DNA of 64,000 nt from the NCBI GenBank assembly GCA_964020155.1, contig OZ026561.1, positions 2,747,047 through 2,811,046 on the forward strand, read 5' to 3'. The notes beneath the pieces were generated by a model. It ran no database searches, was not told the DNA's origin, and saw nothing but the letters and a program-made list of their open reading frames with translations. Made by a program: the position numbers and the translations under genes. The DNA is from Chondrilla cf. caribensis (Eukaryota > Porifera > Demospongiae > Chondrillida > Chondrillidae). Shown piece after piece: positions 42,962 to 55,274 of the stretch; the first letter of the stretch is position 1; every line of letters begins with the position of its first letter.

Positions 42962-43432
42962 CCCTCCACACACACAGGGTTTCCTCAGTATGAGTTGTAT
43001 TTCCATTATTACGTTTTTTACTACTTATTGTAAGTGCTGACACTAGACTGTTAACTGTGCAATGTTTTTGTAGAACTACTTAGACAGGGTCTAGAGCATG
43101 TTAGCCCTCACAAGCTCACTATATGTATGTTATGTTGTTATGCAAATTTAATAATGGTGACTTGTGCAGGAAAAAAAAAAAAGATGTAGCTGGATGTTAG
43201 GATATGTGAGCCATTACTGAAGGAATTCAGTACCCCCTTCCCAAAGCCTTCCTCTGTCAGGCTAACATGACTCAGAGATTAGCTGTTGTCGTTGTGCTTC
43301 CTGTAGACTGATACTCTAGTATGTATGTATGTTGTATACATCTAATAAGGATTACCCCATTGTTTTATGGTTGATGGGCTAGTACTATATTCAGTAGTAA
43401 AGATGCATGTATGAATGAGTGGTCTAACACAG
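42962..43432. other. Conserved non-coding block (unit 3)
   Basis: Copy of 1392-1869; no gene seen. Confidence 0.5.
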
Positions 43433-44291
43433 CCTGACACAGTGTGCTCGTGTTGTGCTGTGTGGCGTGACAACCACAGCAATGTTGGAATGTGAAGGAT
43501 GTGTACTACTTTCTTGTGTTACAGGATACCCATGACATCAATATCTCAACTATTACCACAATTGGCCATGGTATATGTTCCTTGTAAGCCTTAGTTGCAC
43601 TCAATGTAGCATTTTACAGTCTTCAAATACATAGCTATCCTGAACAGTGTTGCTACATAGCACAAGTACACCTAGTCATGTGTGGAGGTATATGCTCATG
43701 TGCATTATAGCAGTAACTTCACACATAACTACGTACATACGTGCATAAAGCCTGTCTGGTGACCCCAATGACCTGTTCTGTATGGCTCATGCCAGTGCTG
43801 AAAATAGCAGTCGGTCATCGGTCATTTTCCGTGCAAATATTCGTTGGTGCGGACATTCCAGTTAACAGTCGGCCATCTTGTCCGAACAAAATGGCTGATC
43901 GCTAACACACGTTTTGAGAACCGTCGCTAGTTAACAACAAAGAGACAGTCGAACGAAGTTTCAGTGGACAGTATTAGGATGCATACATTCATTTCCTGCG
44001 ATCTACTCATCAACCAGCTGCAGGATACAAGTGCATATTGTATACTATCCTGCAGGTATTGTACCTAAGTATGTACATACGTATAGACGTATAGCATTTA
44101 GTGTGTGTGTCACTGGAACTCCCTACAGGTATTGTACAGCTGTATTATGTGTGCTATTTCTTTCATGGAAACTTCAAATGAAGGGGATCGAGGGGTATAC
44201 GTAAGTGCTGTAACATACGTTTAAGAGAAATTTGGGAATAGAGATTAGCATGTACATATGTAGGTCTCTATAGTACATGGTACACCACACA
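43433..44291 (+). repeat. Direct copy of the distal right-arm segment (unit 3)
   Basis: Copy of 1870-2703 without the 161-bp MITE (near 43706 the flank is shortened, so loss was not a simple precise excision) and with a private 186-bp insertion. Confidence 0.75.
43793..43978 (+). mobile_element. 186-bp insertion of unknown type (unit 3 only)
   Basis: Starts CAGTGCTGAAAATAGCAG, ends GACAGTATTAGG, and is flanked by ATGC on both sides. Other units read GGCTCATGCATACATTC without interruption. No clear terminal inverted repeat; possibly a hAT-derived fragment. Confidence 0.65.
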
Positions 44292-44800
44292 GAATTCACT
44301 TGCTTTACAGTACATGAAAACACACACTCAGCTTAACGGGATGATCCAGTGAGTGTGTGTAGGGTATACCCGATACCTGGTCCTGATGGGGTAAGCAGTA
44401 CGTACAGTAACAGGCTGCTGCATGATCACATATGTCCAGTATGTACCTATATATGTAGATGTATAGCAATGTATTCAAGAATTCAACACAGTATGTATTC
44501 ACTCACAAATATACACTTGTACATTTACGTACCTTGTTCTCAACTTCTGCCTTCAGAGATGGATTGAACAGAGCAATTACTGTACCAATTGATGTCTTCC
44601 AGCCTTACTAGTGTGCATCTCCAAACTCGAACAATATCACAACATTGGTAAGAGATGAGAAAATGGACAGCTCCAATATTGAATACTTATCACCCTGTAG
44701 TACGCCTGGCCAACAACACAGATGTACGTATAAGGATAAACTACAGTGGAACAAAATGGGTATATTATGTGAAACTGAATAGAAAGTGTGTGTGTGCGTG

Positions 44801-44836
<36 letters not shown>

Positions 44837-46038
44837 TGTGTGTGTGTGCATGTGTGTGTGTGCATATTACGCTCACTGACTTTAACAGAATCCTTTGGTG
44901 GTAGTTTATCTACAACAACACCAATAGTGTTCCAGTCTCCTTCAATGTCTCCATCCTCAACCTTTGCAACTATGCGAGGTACCTTGACCATCTTACTTTC
45001 CTCCATCCTCTCATACATTTCAGACTTGCTAGCACAATAGGAGCTGCTGTCAACACTTCTAAAATTTACAGTGGACAATTGCATGCAGTATTTGTAGCAC
45101 ATAGAACAAAATCTTTAATGAAAACAAAGTGCATGCACACAAATACATGCACACATGCATGTACACACTCACGCACGCATGCATGCATGTACAAACACAC
45201 ACACACTCCTTCCTCTTTTCCAGTAGTTCTTTGGGTATTATTTGAGCATTCCACTTGCATAGAAAAAGGTTTTGTTCCTGTCTTCCTAGAGGCCTTGGTA
45301 TCACCATCCAGTGGCAGTGATAGGTCTAGAGGGTTCAAAAATCAATACATGTAAAATCAGTTACTTTCAACATGCATATGTACCATATCACACAAATTTA
45401 TGTCATTGCTAGCAAATACCACAGATAAACACGCACTCAGGTAGGATAAGCTATCTCATACACACACATACGTACAGACACCACACATACATACATGCGC
45501 ACGTACACAAACACACAAGGACTAACTGTTTTTAGCTGATTGAGCAGTAGTATACGTAGTTTGATCATGTGCTTTCTCTTTTTCATAGTAGATGTTAACG
45601 ACTTTCGAAATTCTGCTCTAGTGTGAGCTTGTCTCTCTTCTGCAGTCCTCGCTTTACTCACTAATTCTTGTGCCTCAACTGTCATCTCAACTTGTCAATT
45701 CCAAACTTCATTTGAAGCAACTCAGTTACACTGGATACAAAATGACAATACATTCTTGAACTGGAGGGACTTCAAGCTATAAAGTACTACATACGTACAT
45801 ATATATATATATACAAAAATATTGAATACTTTCACATAATGAAGATATCCTAACAGGTAAGGATGTAAACGTCATATAACACTTATGACATGCAGGATGA
45901 CTGTATGGGGGAGTGATAAACATCACATCCAATGTCATTCCAGATGTTCCATTGTGGTACTACGTACATCCTCCCATTACTGTAATGTACCTATCATTAG
46001 ATATACAGTATAGGAAATATTGACGAGAAATTCATATT
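44292..46038 (-). repeat. Left inverted arm, part 1 (unit 3)
   Basis: Copy of 2704-4490. Here AATAGTGTTCCAGTC differs from AATAGTCATCCCAGTC in the other units, which joins the KVEDGDIEGDW and GVVVDKLPPKDSVKV blocks into one frame (minus frame 45102 to about 44880). This may be the closest copy to the ancestral exon. Confidence 0.75.
44786..44865 (+). repeat. (GT)n microsatellite (unit 3 left arm)
   Basis: About 75 bp with GC, CA and GA interruptions. Confidence 0.95.
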
Positions 46039-46362
46039 GGGGGGGGGTGCTGGTGGCTGATGAGGAGGATGAAGCTATACCAAATGAAGGGTCCCTGGTT
46101 CCATTCCTGGCACTGCTGATGATTTATGAGGTTTTTTTTTTCCCTGCACCCCCTACCAACACATGGGAAGGAAAGATGCAAAGAGAAGACCAAGGCCACC
46201 AAACTATGTATTAAACATTGTCTGCAATCTCTGTGCGTATGTGTTTAGTTGTTGTATTGATTCGTGTATTTGTGGGTGCCTTGAAAAGTAGCCTTCAAGG
46301 CTAAAGGCTTCCCCACATTAAATAAGATTTCAAATCAAATCAAAATCAAATCAAATCAAATT
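46039..46362 (+). mobile_element. tRNA-derived SINE with (AAATC)n tail (unit 3)
   Basis: Same insertion site as 4491-4826. The tail is shorter and the 5' G run one base longer, as expected after inheritance of one insertion. Confidence 0.75.
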
Positions 46363-46870
46363 GGTGAATTGGCAATTTAGAGAGCTTTACCTCAACATTT
46401 TTTTCTGCCAAAATGGCACATAATTGTCTTTTCTAATATTGGGTGACCAATTCTTTCAGAAAATTCAATATTTCATACACAGCCATCAATCGTGACCTAT
46501 ATTTTACTTTGTGCGTGAGAAATACACTGGCGTTGGTGGGCAATTGATGATGAATATGACTTAAAATTATCTAATCAAAATGAAAGATCTAAATTGTTCA
46601 CAATATATGGTATCATAAGAGTTCAAAAGGGCTTACCTTGAAGCTCATCCTGTGACTTGTCTGCTAACTTAGACACACGAACACTTCTGACACAACATCC
46701 AGTACTAGAAATAAGCCTGGATCCCCTCAGTCTACAGTGTAAGAAAACGAGATCAGCGAGTCAATGGAGGAATGCTAGGAGGGATGTTATGTTGGTCACA
46801 GTAATTATTGAAACAAGTGCCTCACCCACGTGCTGACATGGAGCTACTGGTACGAGCTATGTACACGTAT
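46363..46870. other. Start of the central segment (unit 3)
   Basis: Copy of 4827-5334; no supported gene. Confidence 0.4.
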
Positions 46871-47575
46871 AGGGTAGAGCGGGGTAATTTGAAAAATGGG
46901 GTAATTTGAAATAATTTTCTCTTATCGGCTCGCACTCAGCAAAGAATAGCAGGAATACCCTGAAAACGCTAAACAACAAAACATAGTGTTTGACAATCGT
47001 CTATATGTAAAAACAACGGTAGAAGACAATGGACTAAAGAGGATAGCGTACAAAATACGAATATATGTAAATATTTTCATGTGCTAAAATTTCACCCTGA
47101 TGAAACTCACAGCTTTGGCAATATCCTGAAATAGTACAGGCAATCCTGAAGACATGGTGCAAAATAAATCGACTGAATCGTTGAAACTGTCGAGCAGCAT
47201 TGAAAACTATCGCGTACTGCCGACTTGTGATCAATTATTATTAACAATTAGTGGTATCATTTCGGCGCAAAATTCGAATCCAACGTTTGGAGGAGCGACG
47301 CCAAGGACTTATACGATCATGCATACACCCTAACTGCCGTGTTGCTGCTTTTTAAGCTGACTAAAGTAAGTTTGTTCTCTCCAAATACATCGTTTTGAAA
47401 TTACCCCGTCGGCCATTTTTAGCAAGAATTCGTACGAAAGCAAACGAGGGTGTCACATTCTTCCCGTCGTTACCGGGTAGACATGATTCTTACCTAATCT
47501 GACAGAGCACTACCTCCCCTCACGACGTCGAAATTCTGTACTTAAATTATATCCCGAATTCCCCCGCTTTACCCT
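46871..47575 (+). mobile_element. 705-bp TIR element (unit 3)
   Basis: Same element, site and length as 5335-6039. Confidence 0.78.
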
Positions 47576-47770
47576 AATAATATACACAAGTACACGTACG
47601 AATACAAGCCCACTAAAGGTGGAGTGTTATCTCGGCTAGTCTTGTCACCAATTTCCAACAAAGAAGTCCAATTCGCGTCCTCTTCCGATTGAATTACTCC
47701 TCGCATAAAACATGCAGGTGATATGTACAAGGTAGATTCACAGCCAACCTTCGGTAGTTTTAATACACAT

Positions 47771-47946
47771 AGACTAGTCTGGCCATAGACACTATGCATA
47801 ACCGGCTGCAGCTGGCCAGACCCTATATTAACCGCCCCCCGCGGATTAGGGTCTGGTCTAGTCTGGCTCGCTAGACCCAATTTCTCATTATCGCGCGGGG
47901 GCGATAATGAGAAATAGGGTCTAGCAACTATTGTCAATTTCACACC
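47771..47946 (+). repeat. Terminal palindrome cluster, left side (unit 3)
   Basis: Copy of 6235-6410; the hairpin 47871-47924 has the intact CTAGACCC/GGGTCTAG ends. Confidence 0.65.
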
Positions 47947-48217
47947 TTGCGCAATCATCGCCGAGGGCGTTTATAAGCAACACTACGTACGGACGAAGGT
48001 GCGAGTTGTATTTTGGGCGCTGAAACGACTTCGATGAAGGGATACAACACGGATGGCGCGGGGATTAGAGGCTAGTCAATTAGAAACAACATGCTCCGCG
48101 CAAGGCAAGGAGAAAGGTCTCTGAGGCGCTCGCACTCACCGTTCTCGGGCGAAAACTGGACGAAATCACCCAGATTTCTCTGAAAGACTGAAACTGCCAG
48201 GCAACGCTATAATCATA

Positions 48218-48400
48218 GTGTTTTTTGAGCGCTGCAGGAATCAGGCTGCGAAAGTGGAGAGGCTAGAGACAGAGATGGCTGCTACAAGAAGCAGAATTGT
48301 ACAGCTCGTCGATCAGCGCGTTCAGCGCTGGCAGCGAAGGAAGCGGATACTGTCGCCCACTTTCAGAGGTACTGGGATCTCTCCAGCCAGCAAGCAAGGT
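48218..48400 (+). CDS. Exon-like frame, basic coiled segment (unit 3)
   Basis: Copy of 6674-6862. This unit also keeps the downstream blocks to 50511, so if the central gene is real this is its best-preserved version. Confidence 0.32.
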
Positions 48401-48710
48401 AACTCCAAGGCCAGACGTCGTCTACACACCCTTCCACACGCCTATTCTTTAAACGCCCGCGGAGCGGCTAGTGCCAATTACTGGCGGTGTCATTTCAGTT
48501 GCCGGCGATTTCATAATGGATGATACGTATGTTCAATACCACAGGGACTAGGTTGCCATAAATTTGCACTGGTAACCACGGGGAGTGACGGCAGCTTCTT
48601 AAATGAGACATTAAAGGTGAATTCTTGGTCTGGACATACGTATACGTATCTGCAGTGTATGCACAAACATCAATGCTTCACCTTACAACCACCAGCAGAA
48701 AGCTTCAGAA

Positions 48711-49022
48711 ATGATATGCAAGAAGGGTGGCATCTTATGTCAACCACATCCAACAGGAAAGCCTGTAGTGTTGGTGAGAAGAGCAATGCACATTAAGGTT
48801 GATCACATGATGATAGAATCAAATTACCCTGCACACATACAGCTACTGATGGTACCAAGAAAGGAAGCTATAATAATAGATCCAATATTTTACACCTTTT
48901 TAAATGACTCTTACATGTGTGTGTATGTATGCACCATTGAAATACATTACATCTATAATCATGTATTTTATTGTGCACAATATGACAGATTTCAACCAAA
49001 TCATGTAAAGATACCAACATAA
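48711..49022 (+). pseudogene. Exon-like block of the central gene (unit 3)
   Basis: Copy of 7120-7480 (ICKKGGILCQPHPTGKPVV). Unknown family. Confidence 0.3.
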
Positions 49023-49171
49023 CTGACTATGATGCCAAACTACTACTATGTAGGGTACGTATGTTTACACATTGACTATGTACGTACGTAGCACTAATAA
49101 GTTAGTGACATATTGCCATGTAAGTGTAACATAACTTTAAGCAATAATCAATATTCATCCAAAACATGCAG

Positions 49172-50511
49172 AGTACCTATGAGATTGTTTTCAAAGAAAG
49201 ATGGTCCACTACAGATGACATACAAGATCTGAAAGACTTTTTTGTCTCATTATCTATCAGGGTGTGTAAATACGACCAAAGAGGAGAGCTAACATGCCAA
49301 GTAACTATCACAACTGGCGTGATTATATACCATTAATGCAGAGCTGTTGTGAATGGATGTGACACACAAAAGATACAGGAGGTGCTAGAGTACAAGCACA
49401 ATGTGGTACTGGATATTGATGAATATTTTGTAGGTTCCATTTTTATTACTAGATACGTACATACATACGTAAGTCATACTTCCAGCATATTACAATGACA
49501 TTTATTTACTGATGCCATGATCTTGTAGGACGATAGATCAGTGTGGGATTGCTCCTCAGATGATTCAAGAGAAATGGAAATTAAAATGTATCCTATTGAA
49601 GGTGAACCATTTTCTCAGTACATTCTGCAAGTTATATACGAAAACATAATGTTCATCTATTACAAATGATGCTATACTACAGGGGAATGGCTCAGAGCAA
49701 ATGTGGACTACAACTCTGTACCCATCATTAAAAGCAAGGACGTCTATGGAGAGGAAATGTGCGTACCTGTACTGACAAGGACCAGGTCGATAGATATTTC
49801 GAACAGTTGCTTCGAATACCTCCACAATCACTAGACGATGAGTGAGTTTTGTACATGACACAGTTCTCTACCTTTGTATGACAATGAAAAGTAACTTTTG
49901 AACAGAACTGTGATGTTCACTCGGGAGAGAGTAGTCAAGGTGCTGAAGGAGCATGAGGTACAGTACATACTTTATGCATAGCTTTATGTTACATAATATT
50001 AACATGTACCTGATCCTATTGTAAAAGTTAATGCAGTAAATTCTCACTACGTTACACCATTACACCATGTAGCAAGAATTTACCTACTTGTGCCTTGGGG
50101 CTAATATGGAGGAAGGAAGAAGCCGATTCAAACTCGTAAAACACTTTCCTTTGCAGGGACAATTGGTAGGTCTAAACAATATCATTACATGCGCACTTCA
50201 AGAATAAATTATACAAGTTCTAGACAGGCCAACATCTGGTGTTTCTTTTGTTGAAGGCAATGGAGGTACTAATGTACCTATCAGAGGTAGCCGTGCCTTT
50301 CTTTCAGTGGAATTTTGAAATGGCTCAAGTGTTTGCAAATAACCTTCTTTTTCCACAGGTAAGCCTAATATCATGTGGAAGAGAGGTTTTGTGTGGACAT
50401 TACTTCCATACAACTTGTTCACACATGCAGGCGATGGTCAAGTTGATAAAAGAAGTTCTCAAGATGACAAATGATGACGCTGTACAATACTACGCTTCAA
50501 AAGGACTTTAA
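49172..50511 (+). CDS. Central unrecognised multi-exon gene, fullest copy (unit 3)
   Basis: Open blocks with splice-like borders: 49172-49300 (STYEIVFKERWSTTDDIQDL), about 49343-49440 (GCDTQKIQEVLEYKHNVVLD), 49530-49630 (DDRSVWDCSSDDSREMEIKM), about 49680-49840 (two frames, DQVDRYFEQLLRIPPQSLDD), 49908-49955 (TVMFTRERVVKVLKEHE), 50073-50166 (EFTYLCLGANMEEGRSRFKL), 50259-50359 (VLMYLSEVAVPFFQWNFEMA) and 50431-50511 (VKLIKEVLKMTNDDAVQYYA, stop TAA). The first two blocks are only 41 bp apart and out of phase, and the fourth needs a frame change, so the model is incomplete or the gene is decaying. No known domain. Confidence 0.4.
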
Positions 50512-50874
50512 CTTATCAATTTATGCATAGCATCTAACTTTATTAGCTTTTCCCATGTAATCAGTAAAATTTAAATAGACAATAATGAAATGATCGCCTT
50601 TAAAGTTATAAAACTTACCGTCTGATCTTCATATGCAACCCCCAGTGCCATGAGTTGGAAACTACGCCGTCCGAAACCCTCTTCGAAAGTAAAGCGTGTT
50701 TGCGCAAGTCCTGGTGCCAACTTGGGGCAGGCGTTTATTACGGGCGCTTAAAAGGTGTCGGAGTCAACTTGGGACGGGGAGTCAACTTCAACAACAAGTC
50801 ACGAACTCCTCTATCGTTATTGTTGTTGCACCTTTCTGCCTTTGAATGCTCTAATGAAAGTTGTATACGAGTGC

Positions 50875-50936
50875 GACCAGACCCTAATCCGCAGGGGGCG
50901 GTTAATCTAGGGTCTGGCCAGCCAGGCTACACATAG
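50875..50936 (-). repeat. Terminal palindrome, right side (unit 3)
   Basis: Copy of 10430-10498. The RecQ-like fragment before it has been mostly deleted; only its last 60 bp (from about 50800, TCTATCGTTATTG) remain. Confidence 0.6.
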
Positions 50937-51279
50937 ATTGACCGTCGTCCATTCAAGTTTTCTGGCGGTTTGGACAATGCGCCCAATGTTAATCGCGTAA
51001 TGCACTGACTGTCCTGCCTGTGTGTCAGAATCGACAGCGAGAACATGAATTTAAACTGCATGAATAGTTGAACAACTCAAATTGAGTAGAAAATTATTAT
51101 CATTACAGTTGGCTTGGAATAATCTTGAAGTTTAGTCTACTGCATGTCACTCAGTGACAGCTATCATGATAGTACAGCTACATTCATGAATAGATTAATG
51201 ATACAGGAAGCTAAGTTGAAAATTCATGTGGTGAGAGGGCTCTACACAATGGACACATATAAATTGCTACATTTGCAAA

Positions 51280-51645
51280 TCAGTTGATGAATGTTCTATG
51301 CAAAAAAGTGGCTCGAGACATGATTACCACTTCGTCTGCTGTCTCGATTTCTGTATTAAACTTATCGGCAACACTGATGAGGTTCAAATGTAGTGGTTTT
51401 CCAGGGATGGATATTACCTTCCCAGTGTAATGTCCTTGAACCCTTGATTTGACCTTTTCCGAATCACAACAAACCACAACAGGTACATGAATTCCCAACT
51501 GTTCACTCCTATGTACAGCATGATGTAAAATGATTACCCATTGTTGAAAATGAATAGCATGATGGCTGCCCTCATTACAAGTTTCCAGAAAACCTGATCT
51601 CATGTTCAATTGAATAATTGTTTTTTGATGAAAAAATCGTGACAT
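51280..51645 (-). CDS. Conserved unrecognised frame downstream of the STELLO-like gene (unit 3)
   Basis: Copy of 10778-11245, ending FIN and stop. Open frame maintained; function unknown. Confidence 0.35.
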   Translation of the reverse strand: MSRFFHQKTIIQLNMRSGFLETCNEGSHHAIHFQQWVIILHHAVHRSEQLGIHVPVVVCCDSEKVKSRVQGHYTGKVISIPGKPLHLNLISVADKFNTEIETADEVVIMSRATFLHRTFIN

Positions 51646-51885
51646 GCGTTATCTGTTATCTTATAAGATAAAAACATATTTTAATCGATCCAGCATGTCG
51701 AAGAATTTCTACAATCAAACCTGATCTCACGTTTGCCACTCCATATTATTCCTTAATGTCAGACATGTTCGCTTCCTTCATAATCTGCTCCGCTTTCCAA
51801 GTCTAACACAGCTGACTGAACTTGAACAATAATGCTGAATATAGCATCCTAAAAAACTATCAGGGACTTTGTGTATTATTTCAAC

Positions 51886-52110
51886 TTTGGCTACTGCAAG
51901 TTGTACATGAACACAAAACCCTTTGTCATCCTTGCAGCAAGACTGGTTGGTACAGTGCATGAATGGCACAGGAGAAAACCACTATTTCCACTATTGCATG
52001 CACTGTTGAATTTTTGTGTAAATGCTATATAATGATTCTATGGACCATGCAAGTATTCAAATTCAACATAACAACAGTTTTTCCATGCATAACCGTCACA
52101 TTTCAATCCA
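51886..52110 (-). pseudogene. Broken copy of the MPGLKCDG frame (unit 3)
   Basis: Homologous to 11454-11696 but missing about 20 bp near 52028, which breaks the frame. Confidence 0.4.
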
Positions 52111-52352
52111 GGCATTCAAGATCCATATTAATACCATATTGTATATGTTACATATGCATACATACACCTATATACACAGATAAAAATGTAATGATGATGA
52201 TATGTATGAAATTGATAATTAATGGGCACATTCAATGATAATGTTCTGATATAAAATTAATACATACTATGTACTTATAGTGTTCAATACTGATAAAGAC
52301 CATAATTACGTATTATGTATATAATTGCAGGAAACCACAGGGAATCTGAAAA

Positions 52353-55196
52353 CTAATTTACTTGAAGTCTGTCCACACCATAGATGCTCTTGATATTGGT
52401 AGTGTAATCTTTGGAAAAACCACCACGTTCCATATCTTTCATCTTGGATATCACTTTGCACCAATTGTACTTGAGAACTCCTTCCCTACGTTTATTCTCA
52501 CTCATCATTTTGTCATGAATAGCACTGAAATTCATATTATCCAGAATTTCTTCCAAGTGGTCGTAGCTGTCAAAGTAAGTGATGTGAGGCCACTCATAAA
52601 AGTCCGAAAACTGCAACCAGTAGTACTCGGCTTCTGGATCAACTGATGCTTGCTTGTCAGGGCTGTAAGGGTGTAGACTGGTTGGATGGCGTTCGCCAAC
52701 TTCTGGAAAGTTTTTGCAGTAATTTGAACCATGTGGTGTTCTATCAGGTCCAAAACCATGAAGCACATCACGAATGAACTTGATCGAAGGGAAAATCATG
52801 GGGATAGACAAGGAATAGATTTCAGTTATCTTGTACGTCATCACAGCATAAGGTATAAATATAACAGTCCGATGTTTGACCAGGTCCGAAAATGTCCAAC
52901 GAGGGTACAGTTTATAGGCATCAACTATCTCATACTTCTGTACATTTTCATTCATATCTTTTGCCAGGTTTGGTCTATGATCTTTATCAGCAAACATAAT
53001 AATTGGTTTCTTTGTGGGAGAGTAGGGATTCCCTGCTGTGTAAAAACCACTGTAGCTATAAAGTGGCAGGGCACTCATTCCAGTGTAATAGTGAAGATAT
53101 TCCACATCATACTTACTCTTTGCACCAAGCACAAGTCTACCCATAGAAGACAGTTTGTATAGATGTTCATTAAGCCTATCGTGCTCTGCTTGAGAACACC
53201 TGTGCAAGTCATAGCGATGAGCAGGAACCAACACTATGGTCTTGTTGAAAGGCATCCAAACCTCACAAAGTGAGGCTGGGAAAGTGCACATAAAAGCGTC
53301 CACACTGGTAAATTTCTCGTCATTCTTGTAAAACTCAAAATTGTCACGGATCATGTTTTCAGGGATTGATTGGGGGTTTGAGCCATGGCTAAAGTCGAAA
53401 TTAGTGAGAGCTGGTGAAATTCTATCATACAAAGTAATTCCCTTCATGCTATACACATGTGGATGGTTTTTGTGGACAAGCTTGCCATCAACAATGATAA
53501 CAGACTGTCCAATGGCTGAGAAGGCAGATGACATGTCAATGCGGCAACCCGAGTGTCGATCAGGTGTCAAAAATGTTAAAGAAGGAATAGAGCTGCATGT
53601 AGTATCAACTGTCTTTTTGTCTACAATCGTGTTTGCAGACAGATCCAAAGGCAAGTGATCCAATGGTGGTGGGAATGAGGGCACGGACATGCCACTGTGT
53701 TCTTCCTTCACGGCAGGGAACTTGTAACCTATATCGATCAGAAACTGGAGCCAAAGTTGAACCAACGTTACATCGTTTTTTTCAATATATTCTCTCTTAT
53801 ACAATGCTATCCAGAGTTCTTCTATTCTCTCAACAATAGTGGCTCCTTGCCCCCTCCACTGGCCGAGGAATATAATTAACTGTTTGCTCTTCATGTATAA
53901 GTCATTTTCACCCTCAAAATCTTTGATGTAATTATGACCATTACGATCTTGAACAACCAGTGGACGAGATGCAAATCCAATTTTTGCACCAATGTCCCAG
54001 AAGAGACGTTGAGCAAAATAACTACGCCAGATGTCACTCACTCGACTATTAACTGTAACTGGTAAAAATAAACCGAAGAAACCTGACGAGAAATGAAGTG
54101 TTGCCTGTGCATTGTAGGGAGTAAACACGCCGGTGGGTATGATCAAAGGTCTGTGTTCTCTGCTTCTATTGAACCAGAATGGGATTGGTTGTGTGAATCG
54201 AAATATGGCATCAACGTCCGGTTGGTATTCTGCTAGCGATTGGAGGACAGCAATATCTGAACAGTCCACACTGACTGATGTGAGAGCAGTGTTGAAACTT
54301 TTGGCTTTCTTAATGTCATCCAACGGTAAGCCACGAGGCCATGAAGGTAAGGATGGCGCACCCAGCTTAGGATAAGGATTGTATGTTGGCCAATTGTGTT
54401 CTTTGGGAAGGAGAGCCTCCATGCTTCCGTTGACACAGTTGTGTTCACCAGGAATGGATGCATCAAGGGAAGGTGCACCAGGAGGAGCCGCACCTCTTAA
54501 CCAAAATTTCAGCAGGTTATCGTCATCAAAGTCCCAAATGATCTCAGCACCATGTAGGATGGCATACAAGAAGCCAACATTCTTGCGACCAAAGTGGTTC
54601 CAAGGCAGAGCGTCTACAAAGGGAATTTTCATGGCCTCTTGTTTCTCAGGAGTTAGGTAGACTACTGCATCGTTTCCTTGCCCTGGTAACCAGCCGGTAT
54701 TGTACTCCCTCACACTCATCTTGTCGGCAACAACAACCAAGCACCATCGTTCGAGACGTACTTGGCGTCTAACGGCTTCAGAAGGTTCGAATATTGTAGT
54801 GACGACGGCCCACCTTTTACAAACAGGGCTATTTCCGCTGGCGTCCGAAGATCTAGGGTGATCCTGTTGCTTAAAAAACTCGAATTTCCGTTTGTCAGAA
54901 TAGTTGCGGGTGACCTTACCAGAAAAATCTCGTCCCGTAATTTGACTCTCTCTGAACCTCCTATCTATAGGTACTTCTGGAGAGTCCTTTTGCCGGTCAA
55001 AATCGAATGAAGAGAATTGGCGTCGGCGAGAAATTGCACCAGCTGGTGGAACTAGGGTTCGGCTGACTCTTACGCTGCTTCGCTGATATGTGTAGTTTAG
55101 AAGGAACACAAGAAAGACCGCGACTGAACCCACCAAGATATAGTAATATCTTCTGTTTCCAAATAGGAATATACACTTGGTACTTGACCTTGACAT
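52353..55196 (-). CDS. STELLO/DUF288-like Golgi glycosyltransferase, intact (unit 3)
   Basis: Single exon, 947 residues. Same architecture as 34861-37680: membrane segment about 20-36, stem, DUF288 domain from about 126, IWDFDDDN with aspartates at 222-226. The stem has eight more residues than unit 2 (SRRRQFSSFDFDRQKDS) and several substitutions, while the C-terminal region is closer to unit 1 (HGSNYCKNF, MMSENKRREG). The mosaic pattern suggests gene conversion. Most differences are conservative, so both intact copies are probably functional. Confidence 0.88.
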   Translation of the reverse strand: MSRSSTKCIFLFGNRRYYYILVGSVAVFLVFLLNYTYQRSSVRVSRTLVPPAGAISRRRQFSSFDFDRQKDSPEVPIDRRFRESQITGRDFSGKVTRNYSDKRKFEFFKQQDHPRSSDASGNSPVCKRWAVVTTIFEPSEAVRRQVRLERWCLVVVADKMSVREYNTGWLPGQGNDAVVYLTPEKQEAMKIPFVDALPWNHFGRKNVGFLYAILHGAEIIWDFDDDNLLKFWLRGAAPPGAPSLDASIPGEHNCVNGSMEALLPKEHNWPTYNPYPKLGAPSLPSWPRGLPLDDIKKAKSFNTALTSVSVDCSDIAVLQSLAEYQPDVDAIFRFTQPIPFWFNRSREHRPLIIPTGVFTPYNAQATLHFSSGFFGLFLPVTVNSRVSDIWRSYFAQRLFWDIGAKIGFASRPLVVQDRNGHNYIKDFEGENDLYMKSKQLIIFLGQWRGQGATIVERIEELWIALYKREYIEKNDVTLVQLWLQFLIDIGYKFPAVKEEHSGMSVPSFPPPLDHLPLDLSANTIVDKKTVDTTCSSIPSLTFLTPDRHSGCRIDMSSAFSAIGQSVIIVDGKLVHKNHPHVYSMKGITLYDRISPALTNFDFSHGSNPQSIPENMIRDNFEFYKNDEKFTSVDAFMCTFPASLCEVWMPFNKTIVLVPAHRYDLHRCSQAEHDRLNEHLYKLSSMGRLVLGAKSKYDVEYLHYYTGMSALPLYSYSGFYTAGNPYSPTKKPIIMFADKDHRPNLAKDMNENVQKYEIVDAYKLYPRWTFSDLVKHRTVIFIPYAVMTYKITEIYSLSIPMIFPSIKFIRDVLHGFGPDRTPHGSNYCKNFPEVGERHPTSLHPYSPDKQASVDPEAEYYWLQFSDFYEWPHITYFDSYDHLEEILDNMNFSAIHDKMMSENKRREGVLKYNWCKVISKMKDMERGGFSKDYTTNIKSIYGVDRLQVN

Positions 55197-55274
55197 GATA
55201 TTATGTTGTCCAACAATCGGCGATGGTCAACCTGCTATCCTTCTCACGAAAATTATCTTTCAGCAACCTCGAAT

